Made by a program: the position numbers and the translations under genes. Shown one piece after another: positions 12,576 to 24,399 of a DNA stretch of 64,000 nt. The notes below the pieces were generated by a model. That model had not been told where the DNA came from. It saw only the letters and a list, made by a program, of their open reading frames with translations, and did no database searches. How positions within the stretch are numbered: position 1 is the stretch's first letter; each line of letters opens with the position of its first letter. Source of the DNA: Dicyema japonicum (lineage: Eukaryota; Dicyemida; Rhombozoa; Dicyemidae). Location: assembly GCA_011109175.1 (NCBI GenBank), contig RDEW01000025.1:651990-715989 (forward strand), in the 5' to 3' direction.

Positions 12576-13971
12576 ATGGTCAAATTGGACGTGTCTAGTT
12601 TTGGATTATTAGAGCCTAAATTCTTCCGTGTTCTGACATCAGTAATTATATTCTTTATAATTAAGATTGAAATGGGAATGAAGAACCACGAAGTCGTACC
12701 AATGGAGCTTGTAGCATCCCTTGCTGGAGTTATGAGTGGTGGATGCTACAAAATATTAAATGAGTTAGCAAAAAACAAACTAGTCGCGTTTGAAAAAGGC
12801 AGAACCATAGGTACCCTTCATATTTGACATCAGCTGAGGGATACAGACTTACTACTCAAGGCTACGACTTTTTGGCTTTGAAGGCACTCTGCAACTCGGG
12901 GAAGATCAACTCATTTGGGGTTAAAATTGGCGTTGGGAAGGAATCTGGTAATTTCTTAATATTACCATTTTCAGACGTCTTCACTGTAATGGACTCTGAT
13001 GGAAAGATCATGATCATCAAATTCCACAGGTATTCTTTCTATTTCATGTTAGACTGGGCCGAACCTGTTTCCGCCAAGTGAAGAACAGGAGGGAGTACCA
13101 CCAGCACAGAACTGTTTCCTCGTGGCTTTACTTATCGAGGATTTCCGCCACCAGTGAGTTCAAATTTCAACAGGTTTACATTATGATTCACAGAAGGAAC
13201 TATATAATGCCGGATTACCGGTTCCCCAACCTTTGGCTCACAACAGACACGCTGTACTAATGGAATACGTCAGTAATGCTCGTCTATTGTATGTTATACC
13301 GTTATTCCGTATTTTAGACAAGATTATTCGTTTTTGAGTGACCCCGATGAGCTTTTCGACGTCTGCTTGGGACTTGCCGTTAAACTGGCGGAATATGGTC
13401 TTATTCACTGCGATTTGAACGAGTTTAACCTTCTCCTCGATAATTCTGGAAAAATATGGCTGATTGACTTCCCCCAAATGGTTTCTAGAAACCACAAAGA
13501 AGCTGAAATGTTGATCTTTTATTCATTTCAAGGTTCTTCGACAGAGATGTCTTTTCTCTCAAGAATTTCTTCGCTAAAAGATTCAATATTGCACTAGTGA
13601 CTGATCCGTCCTTTCTGAAATCAAGTAATTCGGTATCTTTATGCTTCAGGAGAGAACACGTGCTAGATAGAAAGCTGAAAGCTCCCGGATATGATGCATC
13701 CGATGATGGGACTGATATTTTGGAGGAAGAGAACATTGATAATGAAATGTGTTCACTTAGTTTGACTGACAACGAATCTGTGATTACTTCCAAGTCGACA
13801 ACAAGTGCCCATCCGGACCCTGATTATGTTAGAAGGAAGGTCAGATCTGAAAGAGAAGCACAAGAAAAGAAACAGAACATTAAACGGGCAATCAAACGAG
13901 GTGAGGCGTCAGCCACGAATAGAAGAAGACGATTTAACGCTGAATTGACAGAAGATTTTTATATTAAATGA
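12576..13971 (+). CDS. RIOK2: RIO2 serine/threonine kinase
   Basis: Atypical kinase/ATPase needed for cytoplasmic maturation of the 40S ribosomal subunit. Eight exons (12576-12641, 12666-12810, 12834-12947, 12975-13029, 13053-13173, 13194-13288, 13318-13509, 13533-13971) join in frame to 408 codons plus stop; introns are 20-29 nt. The N-terminal winged helix (IEMGMKNHEVVP) is followed by the P-loop GVGKES, the LHRLGRT-like segment split by an intron, WLYLSR, the catalytic loop IHCDLNEFN (human has IHGD) and the metal-binding IDFPQM. The C-terminal tail is acidic, then basic, ending in an RRRRF segment. It is shorter than human RIOK2 (about 550), mainly in the disordered linker. The start codon gives MVKLDVSSFG, matching the family. 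No lesions seen. Confidence 0.95.
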
Positions 13972-14037
13972 CTTTTTAATTTTTTTCAATTTTGTTTAAT
14001 ATTTTTATTTAATGACTTTTTAATTTTTTTCAATTTT
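13969..14037 (+). repeat. 44-nt tandem duplication at the RIOK2 stop
   Basis: A 25-nt AT-rich block starting with the RIOK2 stop codon (13969-13993) recurs at 14013-14037, so the 3' end appears duplicated with a 44-nt period. Confidence 0.7.
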
Positions 14038-14094
14038 CATTTAACTAAAGTAATAGAAAAGTTATTATTAAAAATATTATTATTATCTGCTATC

Positions 14095-14210
14095 GGAGAC
14101 ACAAAACGAATGAATAACTCACTCGAAGAGAAATGGAAGCACATAAAGAAACTTGGCCATCTACTAGGAGATAGCGAAGACATCATACAAAAAAATTGCA
14201 CCTGCTATTG
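14095..14210 (+). mobile_element. Short RT fragment of the 53-kb LINE family
   Basis: The plus strand encodes EEKWKHIKKLGHLLGDSED, closely like the KKLGSLLGDTEDI segment of the LINE at 53032-53847. It ends abruptly where another LINE begins. Confidence 0.65.
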
Positions 14211-14229
14211 AGTCTATACAGTCTTGCAA

Positions 14230-15345
14230 GTGTATGCCCCAACATCTATTGCCAAGGATGACAAAATTGACCAATTTTATTATGAATTTAAGAGGCACTA
14301 AAACTAATACCCAAAAAGACATAATCTACATAATGGGGGATTTCAACTCAAAAGTTGGGTGTATGCCACATACGGATATTGTGGGAAGTTTTGATTTGGA
14401 CAAAAGATATGATGCTGAGGATCGACTGGTCCAATTCTGTCAAAAATGGATTTCAGAAACTAACACATGGTTCAAACAGCACAAACGACGATTATACACT
14501 TGGACGTCGCCAAATGGAATGTCTAGGAACAGATTGATTATATTTTATGCGCCAAACTAGAAAAGCTCTATAACAGCCGTCAAAACATATCCAGGGCAGA
14601 CTGTGGAACAGACCATCAGCTAATTGTTACAAAAATTAAGAATACTCCCCGAGTAAAGAAATTCGATGTCTCAAACATACCACCAGAATACGCAATGAAG
14701 TTAAGAACAATATTGGATTACTGGATTTGAACGGAAGGATGCCTGATGAATTATGGAATGATATGCAGTTGGTTATCAGGAACGCTGCAATAAAACATGT
14801 CAAATACAATACCCCGGCCAAGTGCTCTGAGTGGCTCTCTGCAACACCCTAAACATTGCTGAGGCTCGTAAAGCTGCTAAAGTCTGGGAATATAGACGAG
14901 ACAAGAAAACTTAATCTGAATTCAAAAAGGCAGCCAGGAAAAATAAAAAGACTACTGGAGGTTACACTGCAAAAAAATGGAAGATGACTATAAGAGAGGT
15001 CACACTAGGAATGCGTATTTACAACTAAAAAGATTACGAACAAATTGATGCTTTTGAACTGTGGTGCTGGAGGAGGTTACTAAGAATCCATTGGACTTCC
15101 GAAATAACAAACACCCATGTACTCAAACAGGTGAGATGGACATTTCGCTAGAAGGATAAATCGTAAAACACAGATTGGCGTTTTTTGGGCATGTTGTCTG
15201 CTCTGACTCCCTGGAAAGAACCATTATGCTGAGCAATATTACTGGGAAGAGAAGACATGGTCGACCGAAAAATCAAGGCTACTCCAAATTGCGACTGATC
15301 GGGGAGTGGAAGATCTCCAAGGGTCGGACACAACTAAATTGCATA
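14230..15345 (+). mobile_element. RTE-type LINE remnant (CFDP2-like)
   Basis: Positions 14234-14540 encode the end of an APE endonuclease with GDFNSKVG, then LVQFCQKW, HKRRLYTWTSP and a reduced RNRLI block, the signature of RTE-clade LINEs often annotated as craniofacial development protein 2. Positions 15040-15345 carry the far 3' end (WCWRRLLRIHWTS), which is also present at 56425-56755. The RT between them is almost erased. The 3' end is a CATAACATAAC tail rather than (TAA)n. Confidence 0.75.
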
Positions 15346-15513
15346 ACATAACATCTTCATTTCAAGATTGATATACATTCGTCAATTAACCGAACTCTCG
15401 GGATTAAGGAGTCATCGGCTATTTGAAGAAATTTGGATAAGTCTACCTTGAGGAGAAACAATTGAATTCTTAGTTATTAATTCTTGCATGTTCTTAATAA
15501 TAACATATAGAGG
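15346..15513. other. Short unrecognised spacer
   Basis: AT-rich, no coding sign; lies between an RTE 3' end and an RLE-LINE fragment. Confidence 0.3.
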
Positions 15514-15900
15514 TTGGCCTTGAACGAAGTCGTTAGACGGGCTTTGGACGACGCTAGACACCCCTCAGATCAAACCAGTCGTCTTTTTAGGCGTGACGGA
15601 AAACGACCATATGGGATGACAATCTTCCCTTTTGAAGCCTGTAAACTTCATGTTTGGGACGTCACTTGTACCAACAGGTTTGCCCCTTGCAACCTACTCC
15701 AGAGTGCCTCTGGAGCTTGTTCTGCCTCTGAGAGAACCGAGAAATTAAAACTGGCAAAGTATAAGGTCTTACCCAATGATTTCTTGTTCGTTCCAATCGC
15801 TGTTGAGACGTAAATAACAGGATAGTAACTATCAAAAGCGGATGCTCCTAGAGATCCGTCCTGTGTATCAACCAATTCGAAAGCGGATAGGGACAAAGAG
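15514..15900 (+). mobile_element. RLE-type LINE nuclease fragment
   Basis: Positions 15514-15815 are open and encode the C-terminal nuclease of the same family as 46985-49840: VVRRALDDA, then DGKRPYGMTIFPFEA and VWDVTCTNRFAP, then KLKLAKYK. The P-D pair of the usual RPDG motif is altered to RPYG, so the nuclease centre is lost. It breaks at about 15815. Confidence 0.8.
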
Positions 15901-16235
15901 GTGGTTGATAAAGCCAGAAATATCTAGTGACTAAGCTGATAAAAAGATTTGTTCAAATAGTCTTGAAATACAAATGAAGAGGCACTCCAAGTGAACGTGA
16001 ATTGAACAGGTCGAAAGTTTTATTTATTTAAAACCTCTGGATCACTCAGACATAAAGACAGAGAAAACGTCAAACAGTTAAATGATCCCAGTTTCCGTGA
16101 TCAACTGCGCCATCCAATCAAAAAGTCAAAAATAATACAAAAGTTTGTAAATATCTATTTAATAAAAATAACATTTAAAATATTCTGTGAATGTAAATAT
16201 TATAAAATTATTTTTATGCATCTAAAATTACAGGT
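15901..16235. other. AT-rich spacer downstream of the MFI homologue
   Basis: Nothing recognised. It forms the 3' flank of the minus-strand gene at 16236-17302. Confidence 0.3.
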
Positions 16236-17302
16236 TTATTTACCAATTTTAAATAAAATAATTTTCTCAAGATCAGTTGTAGCAGACATAACCCATTCCT
16301 TGTAATATTCATCAAAGTCTAGTCCGTCTATCCATTTTATGAGCTCATCTTCTTGAGACTCATTCATTCTAATCGTGATTGCCAAAATTAGTACTGTGTT
16401 GCCCATAGTGGCTTTACTCGTTTGTTTTTGTCCGACCGTTTTTTCTAAACTGACTTTTCATAAAAAAAACCTTTGGTTTTGAAACTCTAAGAGACTTATC
16501 GCGGTTGAGATCCCAAATTGCATCATCAGTGACTCGTCTCCACTCATTGTGCTCAACTCTTTTATACCAACTCCCGTAATCGTGTTTGAGACCTTTTATA
16601 TGTCCAACTTAAACCCAGATCCTTAGTGTTGGCAAGTCTCATATCCATAAGCTTAGACGAAACATCTGTATAGTTTCTAGGAGCATTATTCCCAATGTCC
16701 TCGACGGGACGATATGTGTAAATCTTATATAAGACGGATGGCGGGAATGTCTCCTGACGTAAACTATTTTAACAAACTCCTCCCAATCTAATTCGGACGA
16801 ATCCTCCAAAGGCCTTATCCAGTAGCTCTGCCTCTTTTGGGTTTATTGATCTTAGAAGATATCTGGCGTCACTCGTATTGGCCAAATTTACGAGTTTCTT
16901 GTAAAAAGCAAAAACTTGAATGTCCTGAAAACCTTATGTTTAACAAAACTGTGTATCTTCGCCAAGAACGCTGTATTTTTATTGCACTACTTTTTCTTTT
17001 TTCAAAATTCATGCGAATTTTGAAACTCTCTTGAATCTTGACTGCGGCCATATCCTTAAAACTATAAATTTATAATTTCGAGACTTTATCGTCTTGTCGC
17101 TATAAAGGGAAATATTATTTATCTGCTGCTGTCGTAAATAATCCACATAAGCTCTTGCGAGTTTATGGTATGAACGGTTATTTGGTCCCAAAAGAAGTTC
17201 AGTTTTCTTCCTGTTCAAATGATCCTTTAAAATGAACCTGATTGTTGTTCCCTTAAGGAATGCCTGAATTGTGACGATTGCTTTGAGGTTACGATTCAAC
17301 AT
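16236..17302 (-). CDS. Protein MFI (C11orf65) homologue, IQ motif
   Basis: Minus-strand gene of seven exons: 17302-17085, 17061-16950, 16924-16778, 16753-16615, 16592-16471, 16449-16437 (only 13 nt) and 16411-16236. Introns are 21-25 nt and all phases agree, giving about 308 residues. The N-terminus has IQ-like segments (IVTIQAFLKG; AAVKIQESF; AIKIQRSWRRY). The middle carries the family signature INPKEAELLD, then VRIRLGG, FPPSVLYKIYTYRPVEDI and APRNYTD, then SWYKRVEHNEWR, and near the end WIDGLDFDEYYKEW. Human C11orf65 (MFI) is reported to restrain mitochondrial fission by acting on the MFF/DRP1 system; the function here is inferred. The AATAAA hexamer overlaps the stop codon. The 13-nt exon is the least certain part. 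Confidence 0.85.
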
Positions 17303-17403
17303 TCTAACTCATAGCAACAAAATAATTATTAAACTTTGAACATTTTTTACTTTATTTTTCGATAAAATAAAAATGAAATTTTTTTACTTATTTATTTAAT
17401 TTC

Positions 17404-17830
17404 CCCGGACACGATAGTAGTTAGTCTTGTCCATCGAGATTAGCGGAGTCTATGGTCCAAAGAATCAACTCGATACACCGGAAAACAATCAGTATGCTTT
17501 GCCCACGTAATGGATCAACAGTCGACCCACTACTCATGGAAGCTAAGATCCGTACTCGTGGCTCCGGATTTCTTCGCGTCTGTGAGGAAGATGGAAATCC
17601 GCTTCGCCTGATCCTTTCCATGGCAAGAGAAAACCGATTGGATAAGAAATTCCCCTTCCCGATCGGATTCCTCTGCAAGACCGAGAGAAGGCTCTTCCGG
17701 AAAGTAGTTGGGACGATGGAAGATCACAGACGCCGAATGGCACAATTGATTGCGAGGACCTAACTGTTTGACTCTTTTGTCTTTCTTTCTCGGTGTTCCC
17801 GGGGTTATTAAAATAAAAAAATAAAAATCG
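17404..17830 (+). mobile_element. LINE 3' end with CGGTGTTCCCGGGG tail
   Basis: An open stretch 17452-17763 resembles a LINE C-terminus; its PIGFLCKTERRLFR segment recurs in reverse at 61600-61680. It is followed by CTTTCTCGGTGTTCCCGGGGTTATT (17780-17806) and A-rich sequence, the tail shared by several families in this window. Confidence 0.65.
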
Positions 17831-18529
17831 GGATTAGCTGCGGTTCGATTTCCACACCACTACCTACCTGGTAAGGATTTTGTACTGATCTGTGACAGAC
17901 CAAATGAAAAAGTGGTTCCTCTTTAGAAAATTTCAAAAAAACCAAGTAACTCTGATTTCTCATTGGAGATACCAAACCCATATAATGAGTTTTTCCTTTA
18001 TGGAAAAGCTCTTTTTCCCTAATTGATGTCAGAAGAGGAGAAATAGTCTATGCACGGTGTCCATGTCTTAGGAGTACATTGGACCAAAGAGAGGTAAACT
18101 AGAAGACATTAAAGCCAACGGAAATAGCCTCTGTGTCTTCAAAAGATGCATCTGAAGACGAAGACTTCCAATATATTTATCATGGGGGAAACTGTCACCT
18201 CTCTTATTTATGGATTCGAAGAATAATGGTTCTTTATTCGGCAAAATGCCAAAAATAATTTTATCTATGGGAGAAGGGTAGCATGTCTGTGAGCAACAAC
18301 ATGCTCTCAGTATCTTCTTTAACATAACCTACTCAATATATGCCATTTTTGGCAAATCAATTGATTACTCTCCCACATAATTTTTATAGTATTTGGAGGT
18401 TCCATTATCCCATGTTAACATAATTAGAGTTATTTCCACTGCAAGGATACAGAGCATCTTTAACAAGCACATCTCACTTATTAAGCGCTTTCACATGAAC
18501 CATAGTAATTATAGCCCCACGTGTACAGT
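17831..18529. other. Unrecognised sequence
   Basis: No family recognised on either strand. A minus-strand frame at 18068-18325 (85 codons) has no recognisable motif. Probably old transposon debris. Confidence 0.3.
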
Positions 18530-19330
18530 CCAAAAAGAATATTAAACGACCTTGCCGCGAGAAAGGGGGTAAGGATCAGTTGAAAGCTATTCACACGCCC
18601 CAACACAGGCAGCTCCGCATCCTGTTTGTCTCGGCAATCACCAAACTAATGAATAGAATTCTCTCCGGGAAACTCCCAGAAACGATTTGTCACATCATGT
18701 TTTCTGCCAAACATTAAGAAAACTTAGAGGAGTCCGAGGGTTTCGTTTTCGGTCGTCTAGCGTCAAAACAAGTTGGTATGACAGTTCTTCCCAGGCATGT
18801 CGAACACCTACAACCAACCCAAGTTAGGGTCGGCACTCCGGGAGGTTGTGAAAAAAAATTAATGATGTGCGGACTTTTGTACAACACTACAAGAGTATCC
18901 AATATAATATCCTTAGATCTAAATCAAAAACTCCATTAACATCATACTCCGTGATGTAATCCAGAAGGATAAGATCATATATGAAGATAAATTTGAGAGA
19001 CTACTTAAAAATATGAATCAAAACTGACGCACCTGTCTGACACCTGGGAGATCTAAAAGCATGGATTGAAGTCTTCCCAATAGAATATTGGCGCTCATCT
19101 GGACGATGAGACATTCGCATCGGGATCTATTCCAATCTGGGGTTGAAAATATACAAGAACCATCGTTGTCGATGCAAGAGAATTGTCAGCACTTATTGAC
19201 ATCACACTCTCTCATGCAGAAGCGGGGAGATTCCCACAGCACACTAACAAAAATAATGTTATGGAGAGATAAACGCTTAAACGTATTGCATATAAAAGCG
19301 AGTAAAATGTTCTGAAAAAGCATCATCTAA
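18530..19330 (+). mobile_element. Heavily eroded RLE-type LINE
   Basis: The plus strand in shifting frames gives RT pieces of the 47-kb family: MFSAKH near 18700, FGRLASKQVG near 18750, a VGTPGGC block near 18830 (family: GVGVPGGCE), and a degraded HSL-CR--G segment of the zinc knuckle near 19210. Many frames are broken. Confidence 0.55.
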
Positions 19331-19359
19331 TTTATTATCATCGTTCAGAACAAAAAAAA

Positions 19360-19431
19360 TTCCGCATCCGGGAATCGAACCCGGGTTGTCGAAATGAAAA
19401 TCCGAAATCTTAACCACTAGACCAATGCGGA
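19360..19431 (-). tRNA. tRNA-Glu (anticodon UUC)
   Basis: Minus-strand cloverleaf of 72 nt without an intron. The acceptor stem TCCGCAT pairs with ATGCGGA. The D-arm reads GGTCTAGTGGTTAAGAT. The anticodon stem TCGGA/TTCGA (one G-U pair) encloses loop TTTTCAT, so the anticodon is TTC. The T-arm CCGGGTTCGATTCCCGG is perfect. No CCA is encoded, as in eukaryotes; the discriminator is A. Internal A and B boxes are intact, so it should be a functional Pol III gene. It sits in a retroelement-rich region. Confidence 0.97.
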
Positions 19432-19539
19432 CTTATCAATTCATTTGTATCGGTATTTTAGTCAATGATAATTTGAAAAGTAGTAGGGATAATGGTGAAC
19501 TCTGCGATGTCCAATTAGGAAAAAGCTGGGGAACTGATG

Positions 19540-19760
19540 GAATGTTTACATGCAAACACGTCCCGTCTGACCTTAAGAAAAATTAGCCAGCCAGAGTTTA
19601 AATTCACAGTAATGTCCACCTGAAAAATTCAAATTCTATTCTTCCTGGGAGCGGAATCGAATGCTTTGCAGACGTCAATTGACCTTAATCGGGTTTTCTG
19701 ATGTCTTTGCATGTTGAAGAAACCAGAAAGAATGAAGTTACTCGGATAGATGAGATGACT
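19540..19760 (-). mobile_element. Jockey-like RT fragment
   Basis: Minus-strand sequence resembles the 25.5-25.7 kb LINE (ASQS-KLFG and AFD-V-like segments around the palm) but is heavily mutated. Confidence 0.45.
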
Positions 19761-20039
19761 TTTACCTGATCTATCATTTTTGTATAACGGTTGATCAGGG
19801 AGAAATTCTTAGACTTTCACAAGGACGAGATTTTTGACATTCAGGACAAAAGAAAAACTGTTCTGAATGAAATCGGGTCCTTATCTTAGAATTTCAATAT
19901 TACAAGATTTATGAAAATTAAATTAATTTATTTACCCCCGATCACCAGTGGCTAACATGAACGTCAGCAACAAAGTCCAATGTCACGTTGTTTATCATGT
20001 ACAAAAGGTCAATTCTGTGTCGAACCGAAAATAAAAAAA

Positions 20040-20470
20040 TGAGGCTATTCCTATTAGCAAAACACCAAATTCTTTGGGTCACCTTTGACCAGGGACTCTT
20101 CTTATTCGACATTTTGAGAGCAAGGTAACTTCTGCTCTGAAGAACCTGAGAATCCTAAAAGTACTCTCATAAACATTTAAGGACAAAACTAAGAACCTTC
20201 CCACAGTTTATGGACAATATCGACCCATGATGAAGTCCTACTGGATAATGTCGATTTCATGCTACTCCTCCGTGAAACTATCCGTATTCCAGGTCGCTGC
20301 AATAAAATTAATTTGACTAAAACACAAAATCCAATCCATTGAAAATCTCTTAATAGAATTACGACAGAAACTTTTAAGGCGACTAGTCTATCGAGCTGCT
20401 CTTTGTTCCCTACACAATCAAAATATCTGTTCTCCCTGGAGGATTTAATACTGCACTCTATGAAAAGCTG
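20040..20470 (+). mobile_element. Jockey-like RT C-terminal fragment
   Basis: The plus strand in shifting frames reads like the end of a LINE RT: FDPGLFLFD, then RLTSALKNLRILKVLS, then YGQYRPMMKSY and LRRLVYRAALC, as in the LGVTFD...ALNRLRIL...IRP.L.Y order of Jockey/CR1 elements. No intact frame. Confidence 0.5.
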
Positions 20471-20544
20471 CATTAGCTATAGTTCCCCTCAGGCATGACA
20501 TACACTTTATTCTACATAAAGTTATCATAACAAATCGATGAGGG

Positions 20545-20700
20545 AGTCCGGTTACTCAGTTAGATGTTCACTGATGACGTCGTCACTCGTCAAGCCAATG
20601 CGTGGGACCTTCAGCCGGAATGTACAACAGCGAGATTCGAACTAGGGGCAATCAGACCATTGCCCAGCATTCGTTATATTGGACTTGTGTACATATATTC
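20545..20700 (-). mobile_element. tRNA-derived SINE family S3, copy 1
   Basis: On the minus strand it contains a B-box-like AGTTCGAATCTCGCTGT and a body (GGCTTGACGAGTGACGACGT) that recurs at 44245-44385 and, in the other orientation, near 60085-60180. Size and B box suggest a tRNA-derived SINE. Confidence 0.55.
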
Positions 20701-20804
20701 TACTTAAACTTCGCTAAACGCTACTTTCATGACCTTAAATTGATTTCGTCCTCTAATTATCGTTTTTAATAATATTTAAAAAAACGATTATTTCCATTGG
20801 TAAT

Positions 20805-22044
20805 ATGGGGAATGACATTATAGAGGAACTGAGGCGGCAAATTGAAATATATTACAACGAATGCCTCCGACTGGAGAGAATAGTGGGATTGACGACAAAT
20901 TTGAAATTTCTAGTGAAACTCATTTGAAGTCTTAAGGAACTCGTAAATAAGCTAGCAGATTTTGGAAATGGATATAAAAAAGTTGAGGAAAATTAACGAT
21001 AACTTAAAACAATCTGAAGAACAATTGAAAGATGAACTCAAAAAGAAAACGAGGAGGTCAAAAAGTTTGAAGAAAATATCGGTTAATCAATATTTTTTAG
21101 TGAAAGACAATCTTGAGGAGGAATTAAGGTAAATTACTGAGCCTAACGTGGCAGACAGATTACACGTGGAAAAATACGGTTTCTTTAGGGAACGATTAGC
21201 AGCAAAGCCAATACGATTGCACGGGACAAAATTACTGAGCAGTTGCATGCTCTTAGACGTCGAGAAATCGTGCTATTAAAGTACATAAAGCGACAAGACA
21301 ATGTTATTGATGGTTTACTGAATTCAGAAAATGATAACTCGTCGAGATTTACTTGATATTCGAGCAGAAGGGAAAACTGGTCCACCAAAATCGAGTATTT
21401 TTAGTTATTAACAGAAATTAAAAGAAACGGGGGAAACACGTGAAGTAATGAAAAGTAGCAAGAAGTCGAAAAAGCCATTTTCCTGCGTATTAGCATATAG
21501 ATAATCTTGATAGAAGAAAATCATGGAAAGAAAGAGAAAACACGCGGCATTGGCGATACAAAAATATTTTCAAAAATCAATAAAAGGGCGGAGAAGACAA
21601 GTAACTTCAAAATAATAGAATTTAAGTTTCAAGTCGAAGTTTTCATCCAAAAAAAGCGGCCAAAATTATCAAACGATCCATAAATAAATATAATTCTTTA
21701 GTCGATTGGCAATTTGTAGCAAATAGAGAATAGCTTATCGGAGTGTTTGGAAATATCAGGTCATTCGAGGACTAAACACGTGGATCACCAAATATAATGC
21801 TAGAATGACCAATAAAGTGAAAATTTTGTTTATTTTGAGGAAATACTTGAAAATAAGGATCTCGCCAGTAAAGCTCGGAAAGCACTGATGGAGAAAAATA
21901 AACGAAGACCAGAAAGAGGTAATTATAATTTTATCTCAGACCATCGATAACATTAATAAAGGATTCTGCGGACATTTTCAAAGATTATTAAAATTGAGAG
22001 AACTTAATAAAAGTAAATTAGTAAATAAAAAAACTGACGCATAA
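20805..22044 (+). CDS. Probable IQ-motif/coiled-coil protein, split by short introns
   Basis: Not identified. An ATG at 20805 opens MGNDIIEELRRQIEIYYNECL, heptad-like. Further charged coiled-coil stretches follow in pieces separated by stop-bearing GT...AG gaps of intron size. Examples are the exon ending before 21129 (KDNLEEELR), intron 21129-21154, and an exon at about 21203-21356 with DKITEQLHALRRREIVLLKYIKRQD. Near 21525 is an IQ motif (HAALAIQKYFQKSIKGRRR), and the last frame (about 21942-22044) ends in TAA. Two joins could not be brought into one frame, so exon limits are uncertain and some decay is possible. IQ plus coiled coil is common in axonemal proteins, but no specific homologue is claimed. 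Confidence 0.45.
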
Positions 22045-22109
22045 TATAAAATTAAGCATTATTTAATAAAAAGTAATTACAGGGTTGATACGGTTACGCC
22101 GGTCACCTC

Positions 22110-22180
22110 CTCAATGACATAATTAGTTGGTTTACTCCTTCTTTCTTGGTGTTCCCTTTTCGGGGTTATTAAATAAATAA
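22110..22180 (+). repeat. Retroelement 3' tail
   Basis: CTTTCTTGGTGTTCCC...TTTCGGGGTTATTAAATAAATAAAT: the terminal motif shared with 17780-17806 and 53848-53880, followed by (TAAA)n. Confidence 0.6.
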
Positions 22181-22329
22181 ATCGACCAATCAGAATCCTC
22201 TCTTCCACATCTCAGTAAACCTGACCTGACTCGTCTACGATGTAGGCACCACTCCTCTTTACGGACGTAAGTAGGTAAACTGGGTGATGTAAAAGATGTC
22301 TTCTGTTTTTTTGTAACCTCTCCCGAGTT

Positions 22330-23930
22330 AACACAAATCACATTTTTGAATGTCCTGAACGCTGTTCGTCTACCATACCAAATTTGACTGATCTATGGGA
22401 GCGATCGGCATTTACTGCGACCTAATTAATAGCCGCTGATTTTCTATAAATTAATGAAGCCGTGGATACTTGCTTAACTAACGGTTAAGACCAAAGGTGT
22501 CTCCTATATTGCTATAGAGACGTATTTGGATGACCCACTCCTGTCAATCACAAGTCAAATGCGATGTATCCCATCACAAAATATCTTCCTCGACCAGACC
22601 TTTAATATACTATAGCATTTAATTCGGCTAAATGATCAACCGAGTGACTAAATGATTAACCGACACGATCCTTGACTTACAATGGGGACATGTATTTGTT
22701 GATCGACCCCAAAAAATATTGCGGTCTTGCATATACGTGTACAGCGCCTCCGATCGAGGTGAGTTGTCACCGTATTTTAGCCATATTGTAGACGACTTAA
22801 GGTCGACATGTGGGTTGTCCAATGCTCTGAAGAGGACCTTATGAAGGCTTTTTAAGTTGATCTTTCCATCAAATTATTATATTGTAATTCGATCAACGCC
22901 TTCAAATTTACTAGCCCACCATCATCAACACCATACTTAGCAGACAAAAAGGTCTGATAGTGCCTAGGTGGGTTGCCCGTGTCTTCTCGGTCGTTATTAT
23001 GGCGTGCTTCCTAGCAGATACACTTGACCCAGCTATCAGGGTGTCGTGCATTCGCATAAGGATACGCTCACTTAGTTGGACTAGTCCACAAAGTCCACGG
23101 CCGAATTTATCACGGAGTAAATATAGTCATTTTTATTGGCTGCCAGCACATGGTTCTCTCTAAGTACTCCACGGATCATAACATCCATCTCATCATACTT
23201 TTTGGGCTCAAACACCACAACACCTATGTAGTAGTTTAGCAGCGAGACAGCGCAGATGTTGAATTATTCAAATCTAGTTATATACTCTCAAAGAATTCCC
23301 TGGCACAGACCCCCATGGAGCAGAGCTCCTCGGCTGTTCGAGCATACATCTTCAGGTCATCGATAAAAAAAGGTGATTTGTACTGAAACAAACCCCTCAT
23401 AATGAACTGGTATTTGCTCAAATCGGTCATTGAGGCGGCGACTCAATGGCTCCAAACAGAGAACAAAGAGCAGCGGAGACATGCTATTCCCCTGAAGGAT
23501 TTCCCTCTTGAGTTTTACCTCACCTATCCGCTGCCTATTATAGTTCAGATGAATACCCAACCTATTCATCACAGCCACTACAAAGCTGATGAACCACACA
23601 GGCATACACAGCCTGTGTAGGCACTCGACAAGGTAAGAATGATCAACTGAATCGTAAGCCTTCTTCACATCCACCCACATAGACAAAAGTGAGTTTCCGT
23701 GAAACACAGAAAGGGACTTGTTGATCAAAGCCTGCTCTTTTGCCCCCTGACAATTTCTACAGTACCCAACTGATTCTCTGAGAGAATCCCATTTGCTTCT
23801 ACAAAGCTCCTGACTTCATTAGCCACCAATTTGGTCATCAGCTTATACAGGGTTGGCATGCAGGTATCGGTCGATAATCTGCAGCAGACTGAGGGTTGTC
23901 CAGCTTCCGAAGATTTCATTAATTCAAGAT
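22330..23930 (-). mobile_element. LINE with R2/NeSL-like RT and zinc knuckle (family G)
   Basis: Minus strand. 23919-23725 encodes the RT start (CMPTLYKLMTKLVANEV, then ILSENQLG). 23728-23357 continues with WVDVKKAYDSVDH, then REILQGNSMSPLLFVLCLEPLSRRLND. Further down, 22822-22628 encodes STIWLKYGDNSPRSEAL and a CPHCKS..VNHLV zinc knuckle. The same order is found at 50060-52035. The YxDD region is frameshifted. The QG(D/N)S(L/M)SPL block and knuckle place it with RLE-type LINEs. Confidence 0.75.
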
Positions 23931-24380
23931 GAGATGCCCTTAAAATTGAAAATAAACAAATAAAAATGAGATACTCTTTTTCTAGGCATCGATGTCTGCT
24001 TGGAACACCGTCCAGATGCGGTGGGTGGGTGACAAGAAAAAATTACATCCACTGTCACGCAGACAGAGAAGTGGGGAATTTCCTCTCCATGACAGGATGG
24101 CTATCGAAGACGATAAGTTTACTTGCCTTATGGAACCCATCGGACTTGACGGAGGTGATAGCAAGAGGTCTGATAGTGTAACGACCATGCCGTAGTGGCA
24201 AGGGAGGTGTTTTGCGTGAGATTCAACGCGCACGGATGCTTTCTAAAACTCGAATATGTTTAGATCATCGATGTCCGCGGGTTACGCAGCGACTACTGCC
24301 GAAATTTGAAAAGGAAAAAGTATTGTGACATTTTGGATCGGTTCACTTTCTAGCCGATCTCCGTTGAGACGTCTGGCGTA
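23931..24380. other. Unrecognised sequence
   Basis: Overlapping short frames on both strands around 23966-24233 are GC-richer than the surroundings but match no family I know. Probably part of a retroelement. Confidence 0.3.
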
Positions 24381-24399
24381 CTTAGCCATAGCATTATGA

